From the NCBI GenBank assembly GCA_017561715.1, contig JAFZBN010000018.1, positions 310,001-374,000 on the forward strand: a DNA stretch of 64,000 bases, written 5' to 3'. The notes below the pieces were generated by a model. The model made no database searches. It saw only the letters and a program-made list of their open reading frames with translations, and had not been told where the DNA came from. Shown here piece after piece: positions 26,895-37,304 of the stretch. Position 1 is the first letter of the stretch; every line of letters starts with the position of its first letter. This DNA comes from Clostridiales bacterium (GTDB taxonomy: Bacteria; Bacillota; Clostridia; Saccharofermentanales; Saccharofermentanaceae). A program made the translations under genes and the position numbers.

Positions 26895-28478
26895 TCAAAA
26901 CATCATCCAGTAAAGGCAAGAGAACAATACCACCGATAAGGTCTCTCCCAAAGCTCCCCTTTTCACGATCCTTCTCATGTATGACGCAAGAAGGAGTGAT
27001 ATCGCAAGGAGAAGTACCTTGATCGCGAAAAGCTCTCTTTTCATTATAATCGAGAAAACGAAAACTATCACCATGGGGACGAGTCGAATTACCAAAAATT
27101 TCACAGAATCGAGGACGCTCTGTCCGCTGCCCTGGATACGTCCGAAGAAGTTGTCGCAGAGCTGCAGCATGGTGATCGAGACAAATACCATGATCGAAAG
27201 GACAAATTCGACCAGGAGGAAAATGTCGAGTTTCAGGAATCCGGCGCCTTTCCACAGGAGTGTGAGCATGAAGAATACGCCCGCCAGAAGGAACGTGAAC
27301 GCCGCGTGGATCGGCCACATCGAGCGGTTCGATCTGACCTTTCGGTTCTTGACCTTTTTAAGAAACGGCATCAGGAAGAACGCGGAGCTTAAGTACGTCA
27401 CGCATACCCAAAGAAGCAGCACGACCTGATATGCCGACTGTTTTCTTAGGATAAAGAACAATGTTACCAGCGCGAAAAGCACTCCCAGGAAGCCCTGCAG
27501 CGCCAGAAGGTGGTTCAGTGCGCTCCTGTACTTTTCCGCGATCGAACGGCCGCGGAGCTTACCGGAACGGTTTCTCGCAAGTTCAGGGGCCGCGCCTGCG
27601 GTTGCGGGGTCAGCGCCTGCACCTGTCGCGTCTCTGGTTCCCGCGCCGTCTTCCCCGCCTCCGCGGTTTCCGGCATTGGCCGGCGCGAGCTTTTTATTCG
27701 GCGGAAGCGTCGCCGCATAGACGAAGAACGAAACGACCGTAAAGATCGTGCAGATCATCTTCATCGACCAGGTAAGGAGCGGTGCCTTGGAAACGCCCTT
27801 TTGGAGCAGGATATGGTTCTTGATGTAGTTGACCATATACGTCTGCATCTGCGGGTTATTCAGAACGATCACGGATGCGATCTCCGGATTGCTTCTGCTG
27901 CCGGTCCTCGCGAAATAACGGTTCGCGTCGGAAGAAAGGAAAAGCTCCGGTGCCGAGCTTTCGGATCTCGTTCCGGAAGTAAACTTCGTATCCTCACCGG
28001 AAAGCCTCTCGTAAAGGCTGTCCGCGGTCTTCCCGGATTCGGCGAAGATCGCCACGCGGCAAGAAGGCGACGTCGTCCCGATATCGCCCAGATCGGCATT
28101 GCCGTCAAGTTCCGGAGAAACTAAAAACAGATCGGAGATCTTATCGCTTTCGGCCGCGATCTCAAGGCCGGGAAGCGCGTAGTCGCCCTCACAGAAAAGG
28201 ATCAGTCCTTTCGGCGCGGAGACCTTATCGATCTTCTTTTGCATCTCTTCTTTCGAGCAGGAGTCGTCGATCACGTAATACGACGCGATGTCCATTCTCG
28301 AAAACATCTGACTGTAGTCCATCTGCGGGAACATGATGTCCTCGTGGACGAAGCAGATCGCGGCGCGCCCGCTCGAGCTGTCATTTCGTTTCGGGATCAG
28401 GATAAAAAGCGACGCGACAATAAGGATCACAGCCAGGACTATGACGCATATCAAGCGGATCAGGCGGATCTTCTTCAT
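26895..28478 (-). CDS. Polytopic membrane protein of unknown function
   Basis: A 527-residue protein. An N-terminal TM (residues 7-28) is followed by an extracytoplasmic domain to about residue 235. Then comes a TM, a low-complexity Gly/Ala/Thr/Asn linker (about 265-300), and seven or so TMs from 325 to the end. The soluble part has an alternating strand/helix pattern (SSSGRAAICFVHED, APKGLILFCEGDYALPG) faintly suggestive of an alpha/beta fold, but no family is assigned. A GGGAGAGG site precedes ATG 28478, 12 bases after murC. Confidence 0.65.
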   Translation of the reverse strand: MKKIRLIRLICVIVLAVILIVASLFILIPKRNDSSSGRAAICFVHEDIMFPQMDYSQMFSRMDIASYYVIDDSCSKEEMQKKIDKVSAPKGLILFCEGDYALPGLEIAAESDKISDLFLVSPELDGNADLGDIGTTSPSCRVAIFAESGKTADSLYERLSGEDTKFTSGTRSESSAPELFLSSDANRYFARTGSRSNPEIASVIVLNNPQMQTYMVNYIKNHILLQKGVSKAPLLTWSMKMICTIFTVVSFFVYAATLPPNKKLAPANAGNRGGGEDGAGTRDATGAGADPATAGAAPELARNRSGKLRGRSIAEKYRSALNHLLALQGFLGVLFALVTLFFILRKQSAYQVVLLLWVCVTYLSSAFFLMPFLKKVKNRKVRSNRSMWPIHAAFTFLLAGVFFMLTLLWKGAGFLKLDIFLLVEFVLSIMVFVSITMLQLCDNFFGRIQGSGQSVLDSVKFLVIRLVPMVIVFVFSIIMKRELFAIKVLLLAISLLLASYMRRIVKRGALGETLSVVLFSCLYWMMF

Positions 28479-28490
28479 TGACCTCTCCCG

Positions 28491-29936
28491 TTACTCCATC
28501 GCCACCAGACGGTCGCCCAGCGCGCGGATGTCCTCAGGTCCCAGGATAAGGATCATGTCGTCCTTACTTACGACGGAAGAAAGCTTGTCGACGATCTCGT
28601 CTTTGGAGTTAAAGAAGATCGCGTTGCCGCCGCGCTTATTGATCTCGTCGGCGATGTCCTTCGAGGAAATGTCGCCCGGATTGACCTCACGGTCAGAGAA
28701 GATCTCGTCGAAGAATACGTCTTCGCAAGGAAGAAGTGACGTTACGTAATCCTCGAAAAGCACCTTGGTACGGGAGTATGTGAGCGGCTGGAAGACCACC
28801 CATGTCTTATTGTGCGGTACATGAGAAGCCGCGTCGAGAGTGGCTCTCGCGGCGCTCGGGTGATGCGCGTAGTCGGTAACGACCATCGCGCCCTTGAAGT
28901 AGCCCTTGATGGTGAAGCGGCCCTCTGCTCCGGTGAACTCGGACAGTGCTTTTCGAGCGGCCTCGCCGGTACCGCCTGCCAGAGAAGCGCAGGCAATTGC
29001 CGTCAGGGCGTTGTAAACGTTATGCGTGCCCGGGATCGCGAGCTGGATGTGCGTGTACGGACGGCCTTTGAAAAGGACGTCAAAGCCCGCCTTGCCGTCA
29101 GTGTATTCGATGTTGACGGCGCAGAAATCCGGGTCTCTCTTAAAGAAGTCGAAGCCCTCGCCCGCAAGGCCCGTCGTCAGGATGCGCGGCTCTTCCATGC
29201 CGAGTTTGGCGCGAACGCCCGGGATGCGCTTCACGCACTCCTGCACGTTCTTGTCACCGGCCGGGATAACGAGCGTTCCCTCCGGAGAAAGCTTCTCGGT
29301 AAACTGCGCGAAAACGTCGATGACCTCATCGATGCTACTGTAGCAGTCGACGTGGTCGTAATCGATATTCGTGATCGCCGCGATCGTGGAATAAAATTCC
29401 AGGAAAGATCTGTGATACTCACATGCTTCGGAAACGAGGAGCTGGTCCTTCGATCCGAGATAAACGCTTCCGCCGAACGCGTCGAGCTCCGCGCCGAGAT
29501 GAACCGTCGGGTTCGCGCCGCTCGCCAGAAGGATCAGCGAGACCATCGATGTGGTGGTCGTCTTACCGTGCGTTCCGGAGATGTTGATGACGTTATTGAA
29601 GTTTCTCGTGATCAGGCCCAGGAACACGGATCTCTCCATCACGGTGAGTCCTTTTTCACGGGCATAAGCGAGTTCCGGATTTCCGGGAAGGATCGCCGCA
29701 GTATGCACCACGATATCCGGGTTGAATTCCTTAATATTTTCAGCACTGTGGCCGCCGTAAACGGTGATGCCGACTTCCTTTAATTCCTCGGTCCTTTCAG
29801 ACGGGTGCATGTCCGATCCGCCTACGATCAGGCCGTAATTTACGGCAATACGGGCAAGGCCGCTCATGCTGATGCCGCCGATGCCTACGAAAAATACTCT
29901 CTTGCCGGACGGCAAGTCTTTCATTCCCTCACTCAT
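28491..29936 (-). CDS. murC: UDP-N-acetylmuramate--L-alanine ligase
   Basis: A 481-residue cytosolic ligase that adds L-Ala to UDP-MurNAc in peptidoglycan precursor synthesis. Motifs are [15 protein letters not shown] for UDP binding, [13 protein letters not shown] for [15 protein letters not shown] and [11 protein letters not shown] in the central and C-terminal domains. ATG 29936 has a GGAGA site seven bases away; the frame to 30017 lacks one. It is divergent from spoVG. Confidence 0.96.
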   Translation of the reverse strand: MSEGMKDLPSGKRVFFVGIGGISMSGLARIAVNYGLIVGGSDMHPSERTEELKEVGITVYGGHSAENIKEFNPDIVVHTAAILPGNPELAYAREKGLTVMERSVFLGLITRNFNNVINISGTHGKTTTTSMVSLILLASGANPTVHLGAELDAFGGSVYLGSKDQLLVSEACEYHRSFLEFYSTIAAITNIDYDHVDCYSSIDEVIDVFAQFTEKLSPEGTLVIPAGDKNVQECVKRIPGVRAKLGMEEPRILTTGLAGEGFDFFKRDPDFCAVNIEYTDGKAGFDVLFKGRPYTHIQLAIPGTHNVYNALTAIACASLAGGTGEAARKALSEFTGAEGRFTIKGYFKGAMVVTDYAHHPSAARATLDAASHVPHNKTWVVFQPLTYSRTKVLFEDYVTSLLPCEDVFFDEIFSDREVNPGDISSKDIADEINKRGGNAIFFNSKDEIVDKLSSVVSKDDMILILGPEDIRALGDRLVAME

Positions 29937-30134
29937 AAATTGTCTCCAATGATCTCCCAATGTCATGTGATCGCGGGTATTTCTAAAAAAATAAAGATAC
30001 CCTCGCGCAAAGGCCAACGCATTTGCCCTATTATTATACCCTTTTTGCGCCGTAATATGATGAATGTGATTAAAAAATATGTTATTCTACAGATTAGTGG
30101 GTATAAAGGTCCAAGGCAGGGCCGGGAGGTATGT

Positions 30135-30437
30135 ATGGAAATAACTGACATCGTGATTCGCAAACTTTCTTTGGACAGCAAAATGAAAGCCATAGTTTCC
30201 ATTACATTTGACCAGTCGTTCGTCGTCCACGATGTCAAAGTCGTCGAAGGCAACAATGGTCTTTTTATTGCCATGCCGAGCCGAAGAACTCCCGAAGGCG
30301 AGTTCAAGGACATCGTTCACCCCATCAACTCCGAGTTCCGTGAGATCATCTCTTCTCAGGTCCTCGCGAAGTACAAGGAAGCCATCGAGCAGCTTTCCAT
30401 GCAGGTGGCCGATATCGCTCCGGCAGAAGAAGCCTGA
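30135..30437 (+). CDS. spoVG: SpoVG, RNA-binding regulatory protein
   Basis: A 100-residue protein with the canonical [10 protein letters not shown] start, [20 protein letters not shown]-like core and [20 protein letters not shown] signature. SpoVG affects septation, sporulation and gene expression and binds nucleic acid. GGGAGG lies a few bases before ATG 30135. A TGT-TATTCT extended -10 at 30080-30088 may serve it. The 30438-30604 gap holds a weak terminator and an iterated octamer (30492). Confidence 0.95.
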   Translation: MEITDIVIRKLSLDSKMKAIVSITFDQSFVVHDVKVVEGNNGLFIAMPSRRTPEGEFKDIVHPINSEFREIISSQVLAKYKEAIEQLSMQVADIAPAEEA

Positions 30438-30531
30438 TCCTTCGGGCGCAGCCGCTGTTTTCGGAATTACACTTTCTGCCGCGCCCGCGCCAAAAGCACT
30501 TTTCCCGGACATTTCAATCAGATCTCAAATA

Positions 30532-30555
30532 GAAGCCGGCTTCGATCCGGTTTTC
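30532..30555 (+). terminator. Probable spoVG terminator
   Basis: GAAGCCGG / CCGGTTTTC with a 7-base loop, followed by TTTTG. Confidence 0.45.
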
Positions 30556-30604
30556 TTTTGAAGTATATGGTAAAAAAACTTTGAAACAATTAGGGGGATT
30601 TTAC

Positions 30605-32251
30605 ATGAAAAAATTCACTGCTATCCTTCTCACCGTCGCCATGGCGCTTTCGCTTGCCGCCTGCACAGGCAAGAGCAAAGACACCAAGAAGACAAAAAAG
30701 ACGAAGAAGACGAAAAAGACAGAGATCGAAACGGATGAAACGGAAGAGCCTACCGAGACACCTTCCGAATCTCCGACAGAGACCGAAACGGAACCTACCA
30801 CTCCTCCTCCGAGCGTCCTGACCTTTGACGAGTCGCTCGACTACATCGGTATTTCCACTCCTTTTGAAGACTGGGGCTTCTACGCCGTATTCGACGAGAA
30901 CCAGGGAGAGACGTATACCTACGGTCTGGTCGCGGACAGGCTTGAGATCCAAGAACCCGGCTACGATGCGCTTCAGCAGGCGATCGATTCTGATATAGCG
31001 ATCATGCGCGATCCCGAGATCGACTACTTCTACGAAGAAGGTGTTCAGTTCCTTCAGGACCATGCCGACGGAAAAACGGTCTCCACGCTCATCAAGGGTT
31101 TCAGAACCCCGATCTTCCGTGCCGATTCGCAGATCCTCTCCTTTGCCCTTACCGAAGCCACGGATCTTGAAACGGGCGAATTCCTGACATATAACTATCT
31201 CTCCGCGACCGGCGAGCGCCTCTACCAGGATGACGTCATTTTGGACCGTGACCGCATGTCAGATTATTTCATCGAACTCTTCAATAAAGCGGATGCCGAC
31301 AATGAGTACCTCGAATGGATTCAAAAAGAGGTCGGCGACATCCTCGACGGACGTCTGGAATTCACTATGTCCTACGATGCCATCTACGTTCTTACCGAGG
31401 GCTATAGCCTCGATAACAACTACTATGCGTACAAGATCCCGGTCATCGGTCATGAGGAACTCTTTAACGTCGAGTATTTCGGAAAAACGCCGAATGTTTA
31501 TTCCATCCGTGGCGATATCAACGACAAACTCGTCTGGGACGTAGACGGTGACGGACAGCTCGATGAGATCGAAGCCAGCAGCGTATATAACGATTCTGCG
31601 GGACCGGAATTCGTCACCATCACCATCCGCTACAATGACTACACCTTCGACTCCAAAGCCGAAAACCTTGATGTCATCTCCTACGGCATAGAAGAGCTTC
31701 TTTTCATGAAGTCCAACGACGGCAACTATCTCTATGTCAGAATGACCGCGCCCGATTCTTACGTAGATACCTACATCTTTAAGATCGAGAACAACCAGCT
31801 CACATACGTTGACATGTGCTACGACTTCTTCCGTTCCGGTGCAATGATCGATCCGAGCTGCTTCGGAGTTGCAGGTTTCATGGACACTCTCGGTTCCGGT
31901 GTTTTCTATAACGAAGCAAGCATCCTCGGTAACGACGGCAAGCCGGATTATCTGTACGATTACTGGAGCTGTCAGGAGGATGCCGTTACATGCAAAAAAG
32001 ACATTAAGGGAACCAGTATCGATCCGGAAACCCTGGATCCGATCGAAGAGGTCACGATCCCGGCAGGCACATGTGTCCGTACATACCTTTATAACCCGAT
32101 GACACAGAGCCTGATCGTCGAGACCCTGACAACGGATCTGGACGCGAACCAGTACGTCGAGCTCGACTTCAAGAAGGACGAAGACTGGAACCTCACCGTA
32201 AACGGAAAAGACATCAACGATCTGTTCTACTCGATCATGTTCTGGGGCTGA
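30605..32251 (+). CDS. Putative lipoprotein A of a paralogous pair
   Basis: A 548-residue protein with lipobox SLAAC at residues 16-20, then a Lys-Thr repeat stalk (KKTKKTKKTKKT) and a Glu/Thr/Pro linker to about residue 70. The folded region contains FRADSQILSFALTEA, LTYNYLSATGERL and YDAIYVLTEGYS, a layout that reminds me of the DUF3298/PdaC-type extracytoplasmic domain, though I would not press it. GGGGGA precedes ATG 30605. The next gene encodes a diverged paralog, sharing the EYFGKTP-x-Y motif and the C-terminal two-strand domain. Confidence 0.6.
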   Translation: MKKFTAILLTVAMALSLAACTGKSKDTKKTKKTKKTKKTEIETDETEEPTETPSESPTETETEPTTPPPSVLTFDESLDYIGISTPFEDWGFYAVFDENQGETYTYGLVADRLEIQEPGYDALQQAIDSDIAIMRDPEIDYFYEEGVQFLQDHADGKTVSTLIKGFRTPIFRADSQILSFALTEATDLETGEFLTYNYLSATGERLYQDDVILDRDRMSDYFIELFNKADADNEYLEWIQKEVGDILDGRLEFTMSYDAIYVLTEGYSLDNNYYAYKIPVIGHEELFNVEYFGKTPNVYSIRGDINDKLVWDVDGDGQLDEIEASSVYNDSAGPEFVTITIRYNDYTFDSKAENLDVISYGIEELLFMKSNDGNYLYVRMTAPDSYVDTYIFKIENNQLTYVDMCYDFFRSGAMIDPSCFGVAGFMDTLGSGVFYNEASILGNDGKPDYLYDYWSCQEDAVTCKKDIKGTSIDPETLDPIEEVTIPAGTCVRTYLYNPMTQSLIVETLTTDLDANQYVELDFKKDEDWNLTVNGKDINDLFYSIMFWG

Positions 32252-32304
32252 TCTTTCCGCAAGAAAGCATACCTGGACTGATCTTCCCGCAAGAATGCGC
32301 GTCA

Positions 32305-32371
32305 TGGTATAATTTCATATAGATACAATATGCGGCGCCTGACGGACCGGTTTCGGACTGTCGGCGCCGCA
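32305..32371 (+). promoter_or_regulatory. Extended -10 promoter and leader hairpin of lipoprotein B
   Basis: TGG-TATAAT (32305-32313) is an extended -10. The transcribed leader then carries perfect arms TGCGGCGCC (32331-32339) and GGCGCCGCA (32363-32371) about 70 bases before the start codon, with no T-run after them. Just upstream, a 16-base GATCTTYCCGCAAGAA element is duplicated (about 32252 and 32281). Confidence 0.55.
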
Positions 32372-32442
32372 CATTAGATCGCAAGATCACAAAGAACAAA
32401 GGACAAAGAAAAGGAAACAGATATTTCAGGAGGTATCAAACC

Positions 32443-34137
32443 ATGAAACGTTTGATCGCTGTTCTTCTCTCCGCTTCCATGGTCCTCGCACTCGCGGGAT
32501 GTGGTAAGAAGGACGAGAAGGAAACCAAGAAGACCAAAAAGACAAAGGCAACCGAGGTAACGGAAGAGACAGAAGATCCTTTTGAAACCGAATCCGAGTC
32601 CGAGTCTGAATCGGAATCCGATACGCAAACCGAATCAGATACAGATCCGTCCATCAGCTCCGGCGACGGCCACAGGATCGCGACTCCGAAGGATTATCCG
32701 ATCTCCCCTGATTTCGTGATCTCCCACGATGCGGAGAATGTCTACTATTCCAGAGTCTCACATCTCAGCGCATACGGTGAGCCGTACGATAACAATGGCC
32801 GCACCATGGCATGTCTCATGTTTAAAGAGATCGATTCGATCCGTTTCGAGGCAGAAGAGCAAGATACTTACAGTCAGCTCTGGAACACGCTCGAAGCGAT
32901 GTTTGGTCAGCTGGACATAAACTATGATGAACTATACGAGAAGCTTCTTCCGCAGTTCTGCGATAATATCGCCCAGGGAAAAGCGAAGGATTACACGATG
33001 AAAGAAAAACTCACTTTCTTCCGTGCCGATACCGAGTATTTCTCTTTCATGATCAAGCAGGATTATGACTGTGATATGGAGAATGCTTCGATCAAGACAT
33101 ATAACTACGCTACATCTGACGGACGCGAGATCAGTTTTAACGATATCGTCACCGACAAGCAGGGCTTCTCCGATTTCTTCATCGAGTATATCTCCAATGG
33201 CGATTACTACGATTTTGAGATCAGGCAGGCAAGAGATCTGGCAGGCAACATGCTCGTTGACGACGAATTTGCTTTCCCGGTCGAGTTCCTTCTCGGTTAT
33301 GACGGCATCTACTTCGTCTATTCCGAAAACAATGTATATCCGACCATTTTCAAGATCCCGGCCATGTATTGCGCCGATTATATCGACATGAGCTATTTCG
33401 GCAAAACGCCCGAAACCTACACGCTTTCCAACGACGGCTACGGCCGTATCACATGGGATATCTACGAGGACGGAGTTCTGGAAGAGATCCATCCGGAGTT
33501 TATCACCGATGAGTACGACAGCATCGTCGGTATCGATCTTGTCATGGACGATCTGATGCGTGTATCAGTTCCGGATGCCGATCTGGTCGAGGGTGATCAG
33601 TTCATGGGCATGAAGCTCGTAAAAGGTAACAACACCTACTACGCTTACATCACCATGGCTTTGGAAGAAGACGCATGCAACAACTATGTTTTCGAATTAA
33701 CAGGAAGCGCGGGCTTTGAATACGTCGGCAAATTCACCGGCAGCTTCACCGACACCTGGTATGATCCGGTACAATTTGTTCTCACACAGTACAGCGAAGT
33801 ATTCGGAACGGGAATCGCCGGCAGGGATTTCTCCGGGGTAAAGACCGCTATCCCGGAACCGATCAGCGATTATTACTACAAGGATGCTGTTGTCGTCGCT
33901 GCCAAGGACATTCCTTGCAAAGATCAATCCGGAGATGATTATACGATCCCCGCGGGCACCGTCGTTCTTCTCTTCGGTTATGAGGCAGACGGTAACGAAC
34001 TCGAAGCCATGACGTTGAACAAAGACGCGACGAAAAACAAGCTCGTATCGATCGATTATGCCATCGACGGCTACACCGTCCTTATCAACGGCGAGAATCA
34101 GGACGACGTCTTCGACGGCATCAGATACGCCGGCTGA
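32443..34137 (+). CDS. Putative lipoprotein B of a paralogous pair
   Basis: A 564-residue protein with lipobox ALAGC, a KKTKKTK stalk and a Glu-Ser dipeptide repeat (ESESESESESD) before the folded part. It parallels its upstream neighbour throughout: FFRADTEYFSFMIKQ, TYNYATSDGREI, LLGYDGIYFVYSE and SYFGKTPETYTL. Function unknown; surface exposure is inferred from the lipobox and long charged stalk. AGGAGG precedes ATG 32443. It has its own promoter and leader hairpin and ends in a strong terminator. Confidence 0.62.
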   Translation: MKRLIAVLLSASMVLALAGCGKKDEKETKKTKKTKATEVTEETEDPFETESESESESESDTQTESDTDPSISSGDGHRIATPKDYPISPDFVISHDAENVYYSRVSHLSAYGEPYDNNGRTMACLMFKEIDSIRFEAEEQDTYSQLWNTLEAMFGQLDINYDELYEKLLPQFCDNIAQGKAKDYTMKEKLTFFRADTEYFSFMIKQDYDCDMENASIKTYNYATSDGREISFNDIVTDKQGFSDFFIEYISNGDYYDFEIRQARDLAGNMLVDDEFAFPVEFLLGYDGIYFVYSENNVYPTIFKIPAMYCADYIDMSYFGKTPETYTLSNDGYGRITWDIYEDGVLEEIHPEFITDEYDSIVGIDLVMDDLMRVSVPDADLVEGDQFMGMKLVKGNNTYYAYITMALEEDACNNYVFELTGSAGFEYVGKFTGSFTDTWYDPVQFVLTQYSEVFGTGIAGRDFSGVKTAIPEPISDYYYKDAVVVAAKDIPCKDQSGDDYTIPAGTVVLLFGYEADGNELEAMTLNKDATKNKLVSIDYAIDGYTVLINGENQDDVFDGIRYAG

Positions 34138-34162
34138 TCCAATCCACGATACGCAAAAATCC

Positions 34163-34194
34163 AAAGAGGCTGTCTCACACGAGGCAGCCTCTTT
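34163..34194 (+). terminator. Terminator of lipoprotein B
   Basis: AAAGAGGCTG / CAGCCTCTTT arms with a 12-base loop, followed by CTTAC; 26 bases past the stop. Confidence 0.8.
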
Positions 34195-34217
34195 CTTACA
34201 AATGATTCGAGGACCCA

Positions 34218-34575
34218 GATAAGATCAAAGCGCTGTATTTCGCCAAATGATCTTACCTTCCGCTCTTCCGAATAAGATCAAATCGATGATTTCCACCAAA
34301 TGATCTTATCTTCCCCTCGTCCGGATAAGATCAAATCGCTGTTTTCCTCCAAAAGATCTTATCTTCCCCTCATCCAGATAAGATCAAACCGCCGTATTTC
34401 GCCAAATGATCTTACCTGCCGCTCTTCCGGATAAGATCAAATCGCTGTTTTCCTCCAAACGATCTTATCTCCCCCTCATCCAGATAAGATCAAACCGCCG
34501 TATTTCGCCAAATGATCTTATCTTCCGCTCTTCCGGATAAGATTAAATCGCTGTTTTCCTCCAAAAGATCTTATC
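34218..34575. repeat. Locus D: seven palindromic units at an exact 53-bp period
   Basis: Units start at 34218, 34271, 34324, 34377, 34430, 34483 and 34536. Each is 40 bp with arms GATAAGATC and GATCTTATC (minor changes in some), followed by a 13-bp pyrimidine-rich spacer (TTCC-S-CTC-N-TCC-R). The centre alternates between two versions: CGCTGTTTTCCTCC in units 3, 5 and 7, and CGCYGTATTTCGCC in units 1, 4 and 6. It lies between the convergent lipoprotein B and ftsH genes, inside their terminators. Confidence 0.93.
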
Positions 34576-34584
34576 AGTAAAAGA

Positions 34585-34616
34585 AAAGGGCCGCCTTCCG
34601 AAAAAGGCAACCCTTT
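34585..34616 (-). terminator. Terminator of ftsH
   Basis: AAAGGGCCGCCTT / AAGGCAACCCTTT arms; TTTTCTTTTAC follows on the minus strand. Confidence 0.8.
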
Positions 34617-34646
34617 CATCATTCATTTCACAAGAGGAAGAAGAAA

Positions 34647-36755
34647 TCAGTCCTTCTTCTCTTCCTTTGCCTCAGCAGAAGCATCCTCAGAAGCCTGCGC
34701 CTCGCGCTCTGCCTTGTCTTTCTTATCGGTCTGCTCGAGTCTTTCGATCTCTTTTGCGATGGCCGCACTGTCGGCGAGCATCTCGTCAGCGGTTACGCCA
34801 ACGCTGCCTTCGGAAGCACTCTCGGAAGCATCCGCTCCGGCACCCTCAGTGGAAGCACCCTCGCCCTCAGCCTCAGAAGCCGGAGCCTCAACCGCAGCAG
34901 TAACGACTGCGCCGCCACTGACGTAGATCTCTTCGAACTCCGGTCCTTCGATCTTCTCTTTTTCGAGAAGTCTCTGGGCAACGGCGTTGAGGATATCCAT
35001 CTTATCGTTGAGGATATCGAGAACGTCCTTATACGCCTTATCGATGATGCGAGCGATCTCGGCATCGATCTCGGCAGCGGACTGCTCACTGTAAACACGT
35101 GTGTGACCATAGCTCTTACCGATGAATACCTCATCGTCGTCGTCGAAGATCACGTTCGGGAACTTCTCGGACATACCGTAACGGGTGATCATCTCACGGG
35201 CAATACCGTTGCAGTGCTGAAGGTCAGACGAAGCACCTGTGCTGATCTCGCCCAGGATGATCTGCTCCGCGGCACGTCCGCCCAAAGAGATCATGATGGA
35301 ATCGATAAGCTGTTTCTTCGTTGTATAGTAGATGTCCTCATCCGGCTTGTGCGCGGTATAACCGCCGGCACCGCCTGCAGGGATGATGGATACTCTCTCG
35401 ACGTGCTCGGTCTCGGAAACCGTACGGAGTACGATCGCGTGTCCTGCCTCGTGGAAAGCGGTCAGGCGCTTTTCCTTGTCGGTGATGACACGGCTCTTCT
35501 TCTCCGGTCCTACCATGACCTTAAAGACGGCCTCGGAAACGTCAGCCTTAGAGATCTTCTTCGCGTTACGGCGGGCTGCCAGGAGAGCTGCCTCATTAAG
35601 AAGGTTCGCAAGATCGGCACCTGTGTAACCGGGAGTGATCTTCGCGATCTCCTTAAGATCGACATCGTCCTCGAGCGGCTTATTCTTTGCGTGTACTTTC
35701 AGGATGTCCGCACGGCCCTTGATGTCAGGACGGGAAACCGCGACACGACGGTCGAAACGTCCCGGACGCAGGAGCGCCGGGTCAAGGATATCGACACGGT
35801 TTGTTGCCGCGATAACGATAACGCCCTCATTCGGACCGAAACCGTCCATCTCAACGAGCAACTGGTTCAATGTCTGCTCGCGCTCATCGTGACCGCCGCC
35901 CATGCCGGCACCACGGTGACGACCTACGGCATCGATCTCATCGATGAAGATGATGCACGGAGAATTCTTCTTCGCGCTGTCGAAAAGGTCTCTTACACGG
36001 CTTGCACCGACACCGACGAACATTTCAACGAAGTCGGAACCGGAAATGCTAAAGAACGGAACGCCCGCCTCACCTGCTACGGCCTTAGCCAGCAAAGTCT
36101 TACCTGTACCAGGCGCGCCGTGAAGGAGGATGCCCTTCGGGATCTTCGCGCCGAGCGCGGAATACTTCTTCGGGTTCTTAAGGAAGTCAACGACCTCCGT
36201 GAGTTCTTCTTTTTCTTCGTCCGCGCCGGCAACATCGGAGAAGTTGACCTTGTTCTTAGACGGGTCGAAAAGCTTCGCCTTGGATCTTCCGAAGTTCATC
36301 GCGGATCTGCCTTCACCTGCGTTTCTGCTGAAGTTGACCCAGATGAAGAATACCATCGCACCGATCATCAGGAAGATCATGACGCCCGACATGATCGCGG
36401 AAACGTCTGTCGGCTGCTTGTACTCGAAGCTCTCGATCGAGCCGGACTTTTCGGCTTCCATAAGGATCGTCAGGACGTGGTCCTCGGATTCGTAAGGAAC
36501 CTTCTTGCTGACTTCTTTCTTCTTTCCGGTCTCAGGATCCTTGTACTTGAAAGAAAGCGTGTTGCCGTTTAAGACGACATCTTCTTTCGTAATGCTCTTA
36601 TCCTCGATCATATTCAGCGCTTCGGAAAGTGAAGTGCTTTTTCCGGAACTGTCATTTAAGAACATCATGCACGCGACTACCAGGATCACGATCAGGACCA
36701 GGTAGAACGGCAATCCGCTAAATGACTTTTTCGGTCTTTTTTCAGTTTGACTCAT
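34647..36755 (-). CDS. ftsH: ATP-dependent zinc metalloprotease FtsH
   Basis: A 702-residue membrane-anchored AAA protease for quality control. Two N-terminal TMs (residues 15-30 and 120-140) flank a small external domain. The AAA module has Walker [15 protein letters not shown], Walker [13 protein letters not shown] and the SRH region with PGRFDRRV. The protease domain has the zinc site HEAGHAI. About 90 C-terminal residues are low-complexity Ala/Ser/Glu, longer than usual. Its ATG overlaps the hpt stop by four bases. Confidence 0.96.
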   Translation of the reverse strand: MSQTEKRPKKSFSGLPFYLVLIVILVVACMMFLNDSSGKSTSLSEALNMIEDKSITKEDVVLNGNTLSFKYKDPETGKKKEVSKKVPYESEDHVLTILMEAEKSGSIESFEYKQPTDVSAIMSGVMIFLMIGAMVFFIWVNFSRNAGEGRSAMNFGRSKAKLFDPSKNKVNFSDVAGADEEKEELTEVVDFLKNPKKYSALGAKIPKGILLHGAPGTGKTLLAKAVAGEAGVPFFSISGSDFVEMFVGVGASRVRDLFDSAKKNSPCIIFIDEIDAVGRHRGAGMGGGHDEREQTLNQLLVEMDGFGPNEGVIVIAATNRVDILDPALLRPGRFDRRVAVSRPDIKGRADILKVHAKNKPLEDDVDLKEIAKITPGYTGADLANLLNEAALLAARRNAKKISKADVSEAVFKVMVGPEKKSRVITDKEKRLTAFHEAGHAIVLRTVSETEHVERVSIIPAGGAGGYTAHKPDEDIYYTTKKQLIDSIMISLGGRAAEQIILGEISTGASSDLQHCNGIAREMITRYGMSEKFPNVIFDDDDEVFIGKSYGHTRVYSEQSAAEIDAEIARIIDKAYKDVLDILNDKMDILNAVAQRLLEKEKIEGPEFEEIYVSGGAVVTAAVEAPASEAEGEGASTEGAGADASESASEGSVGVTADEMLADSAAIAKEIERLEQTDKKDKAEREAQASEDASAEAKEEKKD

Positions 36756-37288
36756 TTGTCACCTCCATCAAGTTCGAGTACGCAAACATCCGGGAGATTT
36801 CTGTACTTTCCGGCATAATCCAGTCCGTACCCGACGATAAACTCATCCGGCACCTCGATGCCGATGTAATCTGCCGAGTAATCCACCTTACGGCGGGACG
36901 GTTTGTCAAAAGCGGCCACGACCTTCACGCTCTTCGGCTCTCTCGCGCCGAGCTCACGGATCAGGCACTGCATCGTGACGCCGGAATCGATGATGTCTTC
37001 CACGATCAGGACATCCTTGCCTCGGATATCATTGTCCACGTCCTTACGGATCTGGACATTCCCGGTTGACTTCGTACCGTTGTAGTAACTGGAGACCTGC
37101 ATGAAATCAAGGATCATCGGCACTTCGATCTTACGGATCAGATCGGCAAGGAACACGGACGCGCCCTTTAAGATGCCGATCACGACGAGATCTTTATCAG
37201 CGTAATCCTTCGTGATCTGTTTGCCCAACCGGTCGACTGCTTCCGCAATTTCTTCACGTGTGATCATTACTTCGGTAATCTTTTCCAT
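36752..37288 (-). CDS. hpt: Hypoxanthine phosphoribosyltransferase
   Basis: A 178-residue purine-salvage enzyme that converts hypoxanthine or guanine plus PRPP into nucleotides. The PRPP-binding motif [15 protein letters not shown] is clear, with [14 protein letters not shown] and the C-terminal [14 protein letters not shown] typical of the family. GGGAGG lies eight bases before ATG 37288, so the longer frame overlapping tilS is rejected. The tilS-hpt-ftsH order is conserved in Firmicutes. Confidence 0.95.
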   Translation of the reverse strand: MEKITEVMITREEIAEAVDRLGKQITKDYADKDLVVIGILKGASVFLADLIRKIEVPMILDFMQVSSYYNGTKSTGNVQIRKDVDNDIRGKDVLIVEDIIDSGVTMQCLIRELGAREPKSVKVVAAFDKPSRRKVDYSADYIGIEVPDEFIVGYGLDYAGKYRNLPDVCVLELDGGDK

Positions 37289-37304
37289 CTTCCGGTCCTC
37301 CCAT

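Noticed and set aside
34218-34575. CRISPR array
   Set aside because: The 53-bp period invites the idea, but the stretches between repeated parts are near-identical and alternate between two versions instead of being unique spacers, and no cas genes are nearby.
35103-36572. 489-codon plus-strand reading frame
   Set aside because: It lies wholly antisense to ftsH, whose motifs are unambiguous.
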